A stretch of DNA of 64,000 nucleotides from CAYULW01 sp964445815 (GCA_964445815.1 CAYULW010000007.1:62001-126000); one strand, 5' to 3'; shown: positions 1 through 9,149, counted from the stretch's first letter. The notes: generated from the sequence alone by a model not told the origin. A program made the numbers and translations.

Positions 1-825
1 AACAAACCAATAAATCTTCGAAAAATAGGCTGAGAATAAACCTGTCAACACGCCAAGAAGAAGATAAAATGGTAGATCAGAAAGTGTAAACTTTTCCAAG
101 ACCTGAATATTAAAAAGTGTTTCATCGCCAGAGATAAATGTTGATGTTAAAGCTGCTGAAACTGAGGCCATCAATAAAGGAATTAAGGAACTAGCGGTTA
201 AATCTAACATAATGACCTCCAAGGCAAAAACAATGGCTGCAATAGGAGCATTAAAAATTCCTGACATCGCTCCAGCAGCTCCACAACCGAGCATCAGTGT
301 TCTGTACTTGTAATTCATTCTTCCCCACTGTGCAAAGTTTGACCCTATAGCGCTTGCAGAACCCACTGTAGGTCCCTCTAGACCTACAGATCCACCAAAC
401 CCAACTGTAATCATACTTGTAAAAATAGATGCTATAGTGGATTGCCGTGGAAGACGCGAACCTTTTTTTGAAATGGCAAACAATGTCGATGGTATCCCAT
501 GTCCAACTTTCTTTTTAAGTACATACCTAATAAAAAGTACTGTCAATAGAATGCCTACTCCCGGGTAAATGAAGTATAGATAATTTTCATACTTTGAAAC
601 TGCATCCGATCCAATCAAAACCTGAATCAGATGCACCATATTTTTAAGAAAAACCGCTGCCAGTCCTGAAGTAAAGCCAACCAGAATGCTCAATAAAATG
701 ATGAACTGTCGCTCGGTCATGTGCCTGTATCGCCATATCAAAAAGCGATTTAAAAGGTATTTAACAAGCTGCTTTATTTGCTTATACCTCTTTGAAATTA
801 GACTTATCAACTGTTGTAAAGTCAT
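1..825 (-). CDS. CLC-family chloride channel or H+/Cl- antiporter, C-terminus cut by window edge
   Basis: Integral inner-membrane protein moving chloride, probably in exchange for protons. 275 codons are visible and the frame stays open to base 1, so the C-terminal half is missing. CLC selectivity-filter motifs are in order: GHGIP (residues 108-112, counterpart of GSGIP), GLEGP (148-152, counterpart of GREGP, keeping the gating glutamate) and FNAPIAAIVFALE from 191. The ATG at 825-823 overlaps the TGA of the upstream mechanosensitive channel gene as ATGA, which fixes the start and indicates translational coupling. It is the last visible gene of the polyprenyl synthase-dnaG-mscS operon. Two osmotic or ion channels in a row suggest a shared role in ion and turgor balance (inference). 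Confidence 0.93.
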   Translation of the reverse strand, partial: MTLQQLISLISKRYKQIKQLVKYLLNRFLIWRYRHMTERQFIILLSILVGFTSGLAAVFLKNMVHLIQVLIGSDAVSKYENYLYFIYPGVGILLTVLFIRYVLKKKVGHGIPSTLFAISKKGSRLPRQSTIASIFTSMITVGFGGSVGLEGPTVGSASAIGSNFAQWGRMNYKYRTLMLGCGAAGAMSGIFNAPIAAIVFALEVIMLDLTASSLIPLLMASVSAALTSTFISGDETLFNIQVLEKFTLSDLPFYLLLGVLTGLFSAYFSKIYWFV

Positions 826-1700
826 TCTTTGGTGAATGCTATTTCCGAGCTTTTAAAGTGTACATCTCTCTGAGGAAAAGGTATGGTGACTTTATTCTCT
901 CTGAACTTTTTATCAATAGAAAAACGAAGTCGACTCTTATGATCTTCTATTCTCCATACCTCTTCTGTCCAAAAATGAATTTCAAAATCCAAAGATGAAT
1001 TTCCAAATTCGGTAAAACGAACAAAAGGTTTTATTCGGTTTGATATCACCTCAAGTTCATTTGCTGCTTCCAGTAACAGTTTTTCTACAAGCTCAACATT
1101 AGAGCCATAAGCAACTCCAACCTCAACATGAAATCGAGTTAACTTATTACTATTGCTCCAGTTAATAACACGATCATTGATCAATTGCGAATTGGGAACA
1201 ATTAAAATAATCCCATCTCTGGTTCTAATTTTTGATGTTCTTAGATTGATCTTTTTTACCACCGCAACCGTCCCGTTCTCAAGTTCCACAACATCTCCAA
1301 TCACCACATCTCCTTCAAACAAGAGAATAATTCCTGATACAAAATCACGAAAAGCTTCCTGCAAACCAAAACCTAAACCCACGAACAGAGCGGAACTTCC
1401 AATAATAATAGTGGTGGTATCTAAGCCAATTGCTTCAAGAGCTAGTATAAAACCGATGAGATAAATAAGGTACTTACTAATCTGAATGAATGCATGCTCT
1501 TTTCCCTTAGATATCCAAGTTTTCTGAGCCAGGCGAGATTTAATTAAACGCTCAAACAATTTGACGAGAAAACGAAATAAAATCAAAATGAAGACAAGGA
1601 CAACTAAATTGTAAATGGAAATGGAATGTCCTCCAATATCAATGAGCTTAAATTCTAAACTTTGCTTTATCAGATCCCAAATATCACTCAACTTTTCCAT
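822..1700 (-). CDS. MscS-family mechanosensitive ion channel
   Basis: Small-conductance mechanosensitive channel that opens under membrane tension to release solutes during osmotic downshock. The 292 residues match a minimal MscS: hydrophobic segments near residues 28-45 and 74-92, then a glycine/alanine-rich pore helix (GSSALFVGLGFGLQEAFRDF, about 100-120), then the beta domain (GDVVELENGTVAVVKKINLR) and the PNSQLINDRVINWS stretch typical of the family. It begins 3 bases after the dnaG stop codon and its TGA overlaps the CLC start, so it sits inside a coupled operon. The family call is firm; the exact subfamily and conductance are not readable from sequence. Confidence 0.95.
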   Translation of the reverse strand: MEKLSDIWDLIKQSLEFKLIDIGGHSISIYNLVVLVFILILFRFLVKLFERLIKSRLAQKTWISKGKEHAFIQISKYLIYLIGFILALEAIGLDTTTIIIGSSALFVGLGFGLQEAFRDFVSGIILLFEGDVVIGDVVELENGTVAVVKKINLRTSKIRTRDGIILIVPNSQLINDRVINWSNSNKLTRFHVEVGVAYGSNVELVEKLLLEAANELEVISNRIKPFVRFTEFGNSSLDFEIHFWTEEVWRIEDHKSRLRFSIDKKFRENKVTIPFPQRDVHFKSSEIAFTKE

Positions 1701-1703
1701 TGT

Positions 1704-3644
1704 TTACCTTAAGATGATTCGTCCTAACTCGTTAGCTAGTGCTTTCTTTGCACTGATCAAACTATCAATTTCTTTAATCAATCCCTCAAAGTTATCACTT
1801 TGCGTTTTTAGCTGATCTTGTCGCTCTTCGATCATAGTCATTACTCTATTCAAACGCCATGAACATATTCCCTTATGTACCTTTTTATCAAGCATGTCTT
1901 CTTCGGTTACAGTAAGGATATTGTGCTTTTGTTCCCAGTTTAAACTCAAGGCATATTTTTCCAATAATGAAGCAATGACAAATTCACTTATTGTTTTGTC
2001 TTCATGAGAGACCAATTGAGCGTCCTGCATACTCTTTCCGCTCTTAATCGCCTCTAAATAGATATGGTATATCTTGTTAAACAACTTATCGTGAAATGAG
2101 AGACCATCATTTTCTATTTCATGAACAATATAATGAGAAACATTCAAAGTGATCTTTTCTCCTTCATCGCCCGTTATGGTAATGTCTCTATCTCCAAATT
2201 TGACTAAGGTTCTAATAATGTCTTCTTCCTGAAAGATTTCCTTTCCCTTGAATGACAAATCTTTCTTCTCTTTTATTTCAAATTCTAAAGCATCTTCTTC
2301 CGGAGGCTGGTTCTGAGTCTGCTTATCCATCCTTTTCGACAAGCGGTTTCTTCTTATTTTGTTCAACTCCGCAAGAAGTGCTTTTTCATCAATATCCATT
2401 AATGAACTACATTCTTGAATATAGACGGCACGCGCAATTGGATCGGGAATGAGCGCAATACTACTTACCATCTCTTTAATTAGACCTGCTCTTTTTATCG
2501 GATCTTGACCAACTTCACCAAGCAGCATTAAAGCTTTATAACTGATAAAGTCTCTAGCCTCAGAAGCAAGATAATTTTTTAACGTTTCCGTATCATTCTT
2601 ACGTGCAAAAGAATCAGGGTCCTCCCCTTCCGGGAAATTCAAGACCTTAACATTCATTCCTTCTTCAAGAATCATGTCAATGCCCCTAAATGCTGCTTTA
2701 ATTCCGGCCGTATCACCATCAAACAATATGGTAATATTAGACGTGTAGCGTTTTATCAATCTGATCTGCTCAACAGTTAATGAAGTCCCCGAAGAAGCAA
2801 CTACATTTTCAACACCACTCTGGTGCATACGAATCACATCCGTATAACCTTCCACTAAGAAACAATTGTCATGCTCAATGATGCTCTTCTTCGCAAAGTT
2901 TAAGCCATAAAGCACCTTGCTTTTATGGTAGATATCCGATTCAGGAGAATTAAGATACTTTGCAACTTTTTTATCTGCCAATAGCGTACGACCGCCAAAA
3001 GCAATGACCCGACCTGATACATTTTGAATGGGAAACATGACCCTTCCTTTGAAGCGATCAAACTGCTTATCTCCTTTAACAATTGCCAAGCCTGTTTTTT
3101 CAAGGTATTCCAGATGATACCCTTTATCCAGGGCTGCTTGAGTTAATGCATTCCATTCATCAGGATTGTAGCCAAGGCCAAACTTTTCAATAATGTCTTC
3201 ACGAAATTCTCTCTCTTTGAAGTAGCTTAAGCCAACTGCTTTTCCTTGTTCGCTTTCGTGTAATTGCTGCTTAAAATATTCAGAAGCAAATTGGGAAACA
3301 AGAAACAGGCTTTCTTTCTCATTTCCCTTTCTTATTTCGTCTGCACTTAACTCTTCTTCTTCTATCTCTATGTTATACTTATTGGCCAGATATCTTAAAG
3401 CTTCAGGATATGAGTAATGCTCATGGTCCATAAGAAAGTTGACAGAACTACCGGCTTTGCCACAGCCAAAACACTTGTAAATTCCTTTGGTTGGAGAAAC
3501 GGTAAATGAGGGGGTTTTTTCATTATGGAAGGGACACAAACCCAGTAAATTAGCTCCGCGCTTTTTTAAATTCACGTGCTCACCAACAACTTCTTCTACT
3601 CTTGAAGCCGCTATAATTTCATCGACCGTATCGCGTGGAATCAA
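1704..3644 (-). CDS. dnaG: DNA primase
   Basis: Synthesises RNA primers at the replication fork and is recruited by the replicative helicase. The N-terminal CHC2 zinc finger is intact (C37, H40, C58, C61 in CPFHNEKTPSF and CFGCGKAG). The RNA polymerase core follows, with the Toprim motifs VEGYTDVI near residue 265 and FDGDTAG near 310. The last 200 or so residues are a diverged helicase-interaction region, usual for Bacteroidota primases. Length (646 aa) is normal. It lies 33 bases after the MORN lipoprotein gene and 3 bases before mscS, so it is probably transcribed from the promoter at 5092-5122 and not from the rpsU-dnaG-rpoD arrangement of enterobacteria. Confidence 0.97.
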   Translation of the reverse strand: MIPRDTVDEIIAASRVEEVVGEHVNLKKRGANLLGLCPFHNEKTPSFTVSPTKGIYKCFGCGKAGSSVNFLMDHEHYSYPEALRYLANKYNIEIEEEELSADEIRKGNEKESLFLVSQFASEYFKQQLHESEQGKAVGLSYFKEREFREDIIEKFGLGYNPDEWNALTQAALDKGYHLEYLEKTGLAIVKGDKQFDRFKGRVMFPIQNVSGRVIAFGGRTLLADKKVAKYLNSPESDIYHKSKVLYGLNFAKKSIIEHDNCFLVEGYTDVIRMHQSGVENVVASSGTSLTVEQIRLIKRYTSNITILFDGDTAGIKAAFRGIDMILEEGMNVKVLNFPEGEDPDSFARKNDTETLKNYLASEARDFISYKALMLLGEVGQDPIKRAGLIKEMVSSIALIPDPIARAVYIQECSSLMDIDEKALLAELNKIRRNRLSKRMDKQTQNQPPEEDALEFEIKEKKDLSFKGKEIFQEEDIIRTLVKFGDRDITITGDEGEKITLNVSHYIVHEIENDGLSFHDKLFNKIYHIYLEAIKSGKSMQDAQLVSHEDKTISEFVIASLLEKYALSLNWEQKHNILTVTEEDMLDKKVHKGICSWRLNRVMTMIEERQDQLKTQSDNFEGLIKEIDSLISAKKALANELGRIILR

Positions 3645-3677
3645 GACTTATTTTTTTACGAATGTACAAAGAGATTC

Positions 3678-4103
3678 TTATGGAGTCGGAATTAATTCAA
3701 GTGCTATAGAATCTTTTCGCGTAAGCATTTTATCAACATTGATCTTTTCCAGAAACTTTCCATCTTCAGTGTAAACTTTCCAATCACCAACTTTGATTCC
3801 TTTTTTATATTGACCTTCTAATTTTAGCTTTCCGTTTTCGTAATATATGATACTTGAGCCGGAGCGCAATCCGTCTATAAAAAACCCTTCACTCCACTTG
3901 AATCCATTTTCGTAATAATAAATCCACTTCCCATGGTTTTTCCCATCTCTCTTTTGGCCTTCCATTCTCTTTAAGCCATTTGGGTAATACTCCAACACTT
4001 TCTCTATTACAGGCTTTTTAAAAACTTCCTTTTTTTCTTCCTTGGCAGAATTACATGCCATTAAAAAGGCCATTACAATGCCTATTGAAATTAACTGTTT
4101 CAT
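3678..4103 (-). CDS. MORN-repeat lipoprotein
   Basis: A 141-residue predicted lipoprotein. The signal peptide ends in a lipobox (FLMAC, cysteine 17), followed by a lysine/glutamate-rich linker. The body has MORN-like repeats of the YwqK type, with successive units such as YYPNGLKRMEGQ, YYYENGFKWSEGFF and YYENGKLKLEGQYKKG. Such repeats form beta-hairpin stacks and are common in Bacteroidota envelope proteins of unknown role. The start lies 1 base after the polyprenyl synthase stop codon, so it is cotranscribed with it. Function is not known; the lipoprotein and MORN calls rest on visible motifs. Confidence 0.85.
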   Translation of the reverse strand: MKQLISIGIVMAFLMACNSAKEEKKEVFKKPVIEKVLEYYPNGLKRMEGQKRDGKNHGKWIYYYENGFKWSEGFFIDGLRSGSSIIYYENGKLKLEGQYKKGIKVGDWKVYTEDGKFLEKINVDKMLTRKDSIALELIPTP

Positions 4104-4104
4104 T

Positions 4105-5082
4105 TTACTTTTTTCTTTCGGTTGTATATAAAACCAAATTTTTCAACGAATGCTTTGCTTCATTATCAGGAAACACATCTAAAAGCCCAAGTGCTTCTTC
4201 CCTATATTCGTTCATCTTTTTTGTGGCGTATTGTATCCCACCCGATTGTAGTACAAAGTCAATAACCTCTTGAATCTCCCCTTTGGTAATTTTGTCCTTT
4301 TTTACTAAACGAATAATCCGTCTCTGATCGCTTTTTGATGCATTAGAAAGAGCATAGATAAGCGGCAAGGTCATTTTTTTCTCTTTGATGTCTATACCTG
4401 TTGGTTTACCCAGATTTTTACCATCACCGTAATCAAAAAGATCATCTTTAATCTGAAAGCAAATACCCACTTTTTCTCCAAAAAGCCTCATTTTTTCTAC
4501 CACATCTTCACTTTGTTTGGCCGACTGAGCACCTGTTGCACAGCAAGATGCAATAAGTGTTGCTGTTTTTTTTGTGATAATGTCAAAGTATACAGCTTCT
4601 TGAATATCCAGTTTTCTTGCCTTTTCAATTTGAAGAAGCTCTCCTTCACTCATCAATTTTACTGAATGACTCACAATGCGTAAGAGCTCAAATTCCTTCT
4701 TATCAACAGACAGCAAGAGTCCTCTTGACAATAAATAATCTCCAACTAAGACGGCTATCTTGTTTTTCCATAGGGCATTAATACTAAAAAACCCTCTTCT
4801 TTTATAGGCTTCATCTACAACATCATCATGTACCAACGTTGCTGTATGAAGTAACTCAATCAATGAAGCTGCGGTATATGTAGAATCTCCTGTTTCCCCA
4901 AACAATTTGGCAGATAGAAAAACAAACATGGGGCGCATCTGCTTACCCTTACGTTTTACAATGTAATGCGTTATCTTATCAAGAAGTGGAACATGGCTCT
5001 TCATGCTATTTCGAAAATGCTTCTCGAACGCTTGCATTTCTTCCTTTATCGGCGCCTGAATTTGTGAAAGTGTTATAGCCAT
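4105..5082 (-). CDS. Polyprenyl (octaprenyl-type) diphosphate synthase
   Basis: Condenses isopentenyl diphosphate onto an allylic diphosphate to build the long prenyl chain, most likely the menaquinone side chain. Both aspartate-rich Mg-binding motifs are present: DDVVD in LLHTATLVHDDVVDEAYKRRG (about residues 78-98) and DDLFD in ICFQIKDDLFDYG. The N-terminal GKQMRPM motif is also there. At 325 aa it matches the long-chain trans-prenyltransferase family; the exact chain length cannot be read from sequence. It is the first gene of the minus-strand operon running through dnaG to the CLC channel, with a good promoter immediately upstream. Confidence 0.93.
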   Translation of the reverse strand: MAITLSQIQAPIKEEMQAFEKHFRNSMKSHVPLLDKITHYIVKRKGKQMRPMFVFLSAKLFGETGDSTYTAASLIELLHTATLVHDDVVDEAYKRRGFFSINALWKNKIAVLVGDYLLSRGLLLSVDKKEFELLRIVSHSVKLMSEGELLQIEKARKLDIQEAVYFDIITKKTATLIASCCATGAQSAKQSEDVVEKMRLFGEKVGICFQIKDDLFDYGDGKNLGKPTGIDIKEKKMTLPLIYALSNASKSDQRRIIRLVKKDKITKGEIQEVIDFVLQSGGIQYATKKMNEYREEALGLLDVFPDNEAKHSLKNLVLYTTERKK

Positions 5083-5091
5083 TTATAAAAA

Positions 5092-5122
5092 CAAAAATAC
5101 ACCCCCTTATTAAATGAATCAA
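5092..5122 (-). promoter_or_regulatory. Bacteroidota-type promoter of the polyprenyl synthase-dnaG operon
   Basis: On the minus strand a perfect -7 box TATTTTTG (5099-5092) is preceded by TTG (5122-5120) with a 20-base spacer, close to the Bacteroidota consensus TTTG-N19-TAnnTTTG. The ATG of the first gene is at 5082, giving a leader of only a few bases. Confidence 0.65.
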
Positions 5123-5132
5123 CGCTCAAACT

Positions 5133-6224
5133 TCAACTTGATTCTGACTTATTTGAAGATCGAGGGTCTTTGTTAACTGCGCCATTTTTGTTGGCCAGTT
5201 GTCCGCATGCTGCATCAATATCCTTTCCTCTACTCCTTCTCACATTAACGACTAGATTACACCTTTCAAGATATGCCGCAAATTCATCCACTTTTCTTGA
5301 TTCTGCCTGTTGAAATTCACCATCATCTATAGGATTGTATTCTATAATATTGATTTTGCAAGGAACATTCTTACAAAACTCAGCAAGCTCCCGAGCATCT
5401 TGAATATCATCATTAAAGCCTTTAAAAATAATATATTCATAAGTGATTCGTGTACCGGTCTTTTCATAGAAGTAAGCCAATGCTTCTGACAAAACCTCTA
5501 AGTTGTTCTGCTCATTGATTGGCATAATTTCATTTCGCTTATCATCATTTGCAGCATGCAGAGATAGTGCTAGATTAAATTTCACTTCATCGTCTCCCAA
5601 ACGCTTAATCATTTTAGCAATTCCTGCTGTGGAGACAGTGATTCGCTTCGGTGACATGCCCAATCCATCTTCACCGCAAATTTTATCTATAGACTTCATC
5701 ATCTGGCTATAGTTGAGCAATGGCTCACCCATTCCCATATATACGATGTTGGACAAAGGACGTTGATAATGAGCTTCTGCCTGTTCTTTCAATATGGCTA
5801 CTTGATCGTAAATTTCATCAAACCGAATATTTCTTCTAAGTTTTAGGCGACCGGTTGCACAAAACTTACAGGTTAAACTGCATCCTACCTGAGAGGAAAT
5901 ACAGGCTGTCATGCGCTTGTTTGAAGGAATCAAAACGCCTTCCGTGACATATCCATCATTCAGTTTAAATGCATTTTTTATGGTTTGATCCTGACTGATC
6001 TGCTTCTCGGCAACTTGTACTGCCGGTAAATTAAAATGCTGATCCAGTAGGTTTCTCGTAGACTGCGATAAGTTAGTCATTTCATCAAAAGATCTGGCAG
6101 ATTTTTTCCATAACCATTCATACAATTGTTTAGCTCGAAAAGACTTCTCACCATGCTCTAAAAAGAAACTTTTCATTTGCTCTAAGTCTAAGTCTCTAAT
6201 GTTGCCTTTACAAGATTTTATCAT
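5133..6224 (-). CDS. rlmN: Dual-specificity 23S rRNA (A2503)/tRNA (A37) C2-methyltransferase
   Basis: Radical-SAM enzyme that methylates C2 of adenosine 2503 in 23S rRNA and A37 in some tRNAs. The 4Fe-4S motif CxxxCxxC is visible in CSLTCKFCATG, the SAM region in NIVYMGMGEPLLNY, and the second, methyl-carrying cysteine in DIDAACGQL near the C-terminus. The start is set at MIKSCKG (6224) and not at a farther upstream in-frame codon (6251), because a promoter -7 box occupies 6237-6230. The product is then 363 aa, normal for RlmN. Divergent from the amidohydrolase gene across a 64-base gap. Confidence 0.96.
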   Translation of the reverse strand: MIKSCKGNIRDLDLEQMKSFFLEHGEKSFRAKQLYEWLWKKSARSFDEMTNLSQSTRNLLDQHFNLPAVQVAEKQISQDQTIKNAFKLNDGYVTEGVLIPSNKRMTACISSQVGCSLTCKFCATGRLKLRRNIRFDEIYDQVAILKEQAEAHYQRPLSNIVYMGMGEPLLNYSQMMKSIDKICGEDGLGMSPKRITVSTAGIAKMIKRLGDDEVKFNLALSLHAANDDKRNEIMPINEQNNLEVLSEALAYFYEKTGTRITYEYIIFKGFNDDIQDARELAEFCKNVPCKINIIEYNPIDDGEFQQAESRKVDEFAAYLERCNLVVNVRRSRGKDIDAACGQLANKNGAVNKDPRSSNKSESS

Positions 6225-6229
6225 CGGAG

Positions 6230-6237
6230 CAAAGGTA
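6230..6237 (-). promoter_or_regulatory. -7 box for rlmN, implying a near-leaderless transcript
   Basis: On the minus strand this octamer reads TACCTTTG, an exact match to TAnnTTTG, and ends 6 bases before the ATG at 6224. Transcription would begin at or just before the start codon. No clear upstream TTG element is seen at the usual spacing. Confidence 0.55.
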
Positions 6238-6259
6238 TTAAGGAGAAGCAATAATCAGT

Positions 6260-6267
6260 TACTTTTG
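6260..6267 (+). promoter_or_regulatory. -7 box for the amidohydrolase gene
   Basis: TACTTTTG matches TAnnTTTG exactly and lies 21 bases before the ATG at 6289. It is arranged back to back with the rlmN box, so the 64-base gap holds two divergent promoters. Confidence 0.55.
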
Positions 6268-6288
6268 AGCTCTATTATTCCTAAAGCA

Positions 6289-7437
6289 ATGATAAAAGCT
6301 TTTTCTGCTGATTTGATATATACCTTAAACGGTTCAGCCATCCCAAATGGTGTTGTTGAAGTGAATGAAGAAGGTGTCGTTATCCATGTTGGAGAAAATG
6401 CTTCTTCTTCGACAAGGCAAGTCGAAAAACTAAAGGGATTTATTTGCCCTGGCTTTGTGAATACCCATTGCCATTTGGAGTTATCTCATTTAAAATCTAA
6501 AGTCAAAGAAAAACAGCAACTGCATGGCTTTATTCGAGAATTACAAGAACTCAGAATAGATGAAGAAGAATCAATTCAAAATGCCATAAAAAAAGCAGAT
6601 CAAGAAATGATTGATAATGGCATTGTGGCTGTTGGAGATATTTGCAATGGAACAGATAGTTTTTCAGTCAAATCAAAATCTCGAATCGATTATACCAGCT
6701 TTATAGAACTATTTGGATTTGACCCAAAAAAAGCCAATCTCATTTTGGAAAGAGGATTACAAATCAAGAAAGAAGCTGACGTTCAATATCTAAAAAGCAG
6801 CATTAGTCCACACAGTCCTTACTCGGTTTCTCAAGATTTATTGAAGTCCATTTCATCCATAGATTCAACTCTTCCCATTAGCATTCACAATCAGGAAACA
6901 AAAGCAGAAAATCAGATGTTTGAATCAGGAGAGGGCAGTTTAGTTCAACTTTTAGCAAAGTTCGGATTAAATCTTAGCCATTGGAAGCACTCCGGCAAAA
7001 GTTCACTCAAATCTTATTTACACCACTTGCCGAAGGATCGCAATTTGCTTTTAGTTCACAATACTTTTACCAATAAAGATGACATTGAATGGGCAGAAGA
7101 AAAGCATAATCATCTTTTCTGGTGTTTTTGTCCAAATGCCAATCTTTATATCGAAAATCGATTACCGGATATCCCTCAGTTTATAGATCATGGAGTTAAA
7201 TGTACATTGGGCACAGATAGCCTAGCTTCCAATTGGCAATTATCTATCTGGGAAGAAATTAAAATAGTGCAGCGGCATTTTCCGAATATTAAACTAGAAG
7301 TACTGCTTGAATGGGCCTGTATAAACGGTGCAGAGTTTCTGGGTTTAAATCAAAGAATAGGAAGTATTGATGTTGGCAAAAAACCCGGACTTCTAAATAT
7401 TCATAAGGATTGCATCAGAACTTTAACACTAATATAA
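6289..7437 (+). CDS. Amidohydrolase-superfamily metal-dependent deaminase or hydrolase
   Basis: TIM-barrel metal hydrolase of the chlorohydrolase/cytosine deaminase branch. Visible metal-site motifs are the HxH-type signature in GFVNTHCHLELSHL, SPHSPYSVS, a histidine in ISIHNQETKAENQMF, LLVHNT, and the terminal aspartate in GTDSLASN. The C-terminal KPGLLNI is the usual small beta domain. The start MIKAFSADLIY (6289) is chosen over an upstream in-frame codon at 6199 because the latter overlaps rlmN and the promoter; the product is 382 aa. Substrate is unknown; a purine-nucleoside-like or aminofutalosine-type deaminase is possible. It ends 1 base from the convergent ispD stop. Confidence 0.85.
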   Translation: MIKAFSADLIYTLNGSAIPNGVVEVNEEGVVIHVGENASSSTRQVEKLKGFICPGFVNTHCHLELSHLKSKVKEKQQLHGFIRELQELRIDEEESIQNAIKKADQEMIDNGIVAVGDICNGTDSFSVKSKSRIDYTSFIELFGFDPKKANLILERGLQIKKEADVQYLKSSISPHSPYSVSQDLLKSISSIDSTLPISIHNQETKAENQMFESGEGSLVQLLAKFGLNLSHWKHSGKSSLKSYLHHLPKDRNLLLVHNTFTNKDDIEWAEEKHNHLFWCFCPNANLYIENRLPDIPQFIDHGVKCTLGTDSLASNWQLSIWEEIKIVQRHFPNIKLEVLLEWACINGAEFLGLNQRIGSIDVGKKPGLLNIHKDCIRTLTLI

Positions 7438-7438
7438 A

Positions 7439-8101
7439 TCAATCATTAAGAAGCATCTCAGCTACCTTTAAATCGAAGGGAGTTGTGATTTTAATGTTCT
7501 CCACATTGCCTTCTGTCAGATATATCTTTTTACCATGGGCCTCAACAACTGAAGCATCATCAGTATAAGGCAAATTCTTAGCCTGCTCATAAGCTTCCTT
7601 TAAAAGCTCTGTTTGAAAGCATTGTGGGGTTTGTACCTCAACAAAGTTTTCCCGATTTTCTGCTCTGGAAATTCCTTCAAAGACCCTCCTTATGGAACTA
7701 GTTACTGAACTAGTCGGTATTGCAGCACCACACTTTTCTGCCTTTTCAAAAGCCGCAGATATGACTTCCTTGTCAACAAATGGTCTCACGGCATCATGAA
7801 TCGCCACAACACCTTCTCTTTTTATTGCTTTAAGTCCTGATTTTACTGAGTCAAATCGTGTTTTCCCACCTGTAGCAATTTTGATACGCTCGTAAGGCTG
7901 ACCATAAACGATTTCTTGCCATCGATTTTGCTCATTCTCAGGCAGCACAACAACCATATTATCCAAAGCAACTAGCGCTTCGAAGGCTGAGATAGTATGC
8001 TCTAATATGGTCTTTCCTTTTAAGACAATAAATTGCTTAGGAATATCTTGTTGCATGCGAATGCCCTTTCCGCCTGCAACTATGATTAACTGTTTTAACA
8101 T
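7439..8101 (-). CDS. ispD: 2-C-methyl-D-erythritol 4-phosphate cytidylyltransferase
   Basis: Third step of the MEP isoprenoid pathway: couples CTP to methylerythritol phosphate. The N-terminal nucleotide-binding signature is present (IIVAGGKGIRMQQDIPKQF, residues 6-24), as are AIHDAVRPFV near residue 100 and QTPQCF near 160, all hallmarks of IspD. Length 220 aa is standard. It lies 1 base after queA with the same orientation, so the two are cotranscribed from the queA promoter. Prenyl precursors feed the polyprenyl synthase upstream and the carotenoid pathway implied by the lycopene cyclase in this window. Confidence 0.95.
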   Translation of the reverse strand: MLKQLIIVAGGKGIRMQQDIPKQFIVLKGKTILEHTISAFEALVALDNMVVVLPENEQNRWQEIVYGQPYERIKIATGGKTRFDSVKSGLKAIKREGVVAIHDAVRPFVDKEVISAAFEKAEKCGAAIPTSSVTSSIRRVFEGISRAENRENFVEVQTPQCFQTELLKEAYEQAKNLPYTDDASVVEAHGKKIYLTEGNVENIKITTPFDLKVAEMLLND

Positions 8102-8102
8102 A

Positions 8103-9149
8103 TTATATGATTAGCATGGCATCACCATAGCTATAAAAGCGATATTTTTCCTTAATCGCTTCTTTATAAGCTTCCATGATCAAATCATAACCACCAAAAG
8201 CAGTTGTCATCATTAATAAGGTAGATTCAGGCATGTGGAAATTAGTAATCATCATGTCAGCTATACTAAAATCATAGGGAGGAAAAATGAACTTATTGGT
8301 CCATCCCTTAAATGGCTTAAGCAAGCCTTCTGTAGACACCGAAGATTCTACGGTTCGCATTGTTGTTGTACCAACTGCACAAATCTTCTTCTTATTGAGC
8401 TTAGCATTGTTCACTATATCAACTGAAGATTGAGGAATTTCAATCTCTTCTGAATCCATCTTGTGTTTAGTTAAATCTTCCACTTCTACCGACCTAAAGG
8501 TTCCTAAACCAACGTGTAAAGTCATGGGAGCAAAGTCAACTCCTTTTATCTCCATGCGCTTCAATAAATTTTTACTAAAATGCAGACCAGCTGTTGGTGC
8601 AGCAACAGCACCTTCATTTTCAGCATAAACTGTTTGATAGCGATCTTCATCTTCGGGCTCTACTTCACGTTTAATGTATTTTGGGATAGGTGTTTCTCCT
8701 AATGTCTCGATAATGCGTTTGAATTCATCATGTGACCCGTCAAAAAGGAATCTTAATGTTCTACCTCTGGAAGTTGTATTATCAATAACTTCTGCTACCA
8801 AATCATCATCGCCAAAGTAGAGTTTATTTCCAATTCTAATTTTACGTGCAGGGTCAACTAAAACATCCCAAAGCAAATTATCCGCATTTAACTCTCTCAG
8901 TAAAAAAACTTCAATCTTCGCTCCTGTTTTTTCTTTATTTCCGTAAAGTCTGGCAGGAAATACTTTTGTGTCGTTTAAAAGCAATACATCTCCTTCATCC
9001 AGATAATCAATGACATCTTTAAAAACTTTATGCTCTATTGTTCCTTCCTTACGATTGACCACCATCAATCTCGATTCATCTCTACTTTCTGCCGGATATT
9101 CTGCCAATAGTTCAGATGGCAGTTCAAATTTAAATTTGGATAGTTTCAT
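8103..9149 (-). CDS. queA: S-adenosylmethionine:tRNA ribosyltransferase-isomerase
   Basis: Transfers and isomerises the ribose of SAM onto preQ1 in tRNA to make epoxyqueuosine. QueA signatures are clear: the N-terminal FELPSELLAEYPAESRDESRL, LLLNDTKVFPARL, AAPTAGLHFS near residue 185, HVGLGTFRSV and TTTMRTVES, plus the C-terminal NFHMPESTLLMM. Length 348 aa is typical. It has its own promoter upstream and is followed 1 base later by ispD. The later queuosine step enzymes are not in this window. Confidence 0.96.
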   Translation of the reverse strand: MKLSKFKFELPSELLAEYPAESRDESRLMVVNRKEGTIEHKVFKDVIDYLDEGDVLLLNDTKVFPARLYGNKEKTGAKIEVFLLRELNADNLLWDVLVDPARKIRIGNKLYFGDDDLVAEVIDNTTSRGRTLRFLFDGSHDEFKRIIETLGETPIPKYIKREVEPEDEDRYQTVYAENEGAVAAPTAGLHFSKNLLKRMEIKGVDFAPMTLHVGLGTFRSVEVEDLTKHKMDSEEIEIPQSSVDIVNNAKLNKKKICAVGTTTMRTVESSVSTEGLLKPFKGWTNKFIFPPYDFSIADMMITNFHMPESTLLMMTTAFGGYDLIMEAYKEAIKEKYRFYSYGDAMLII

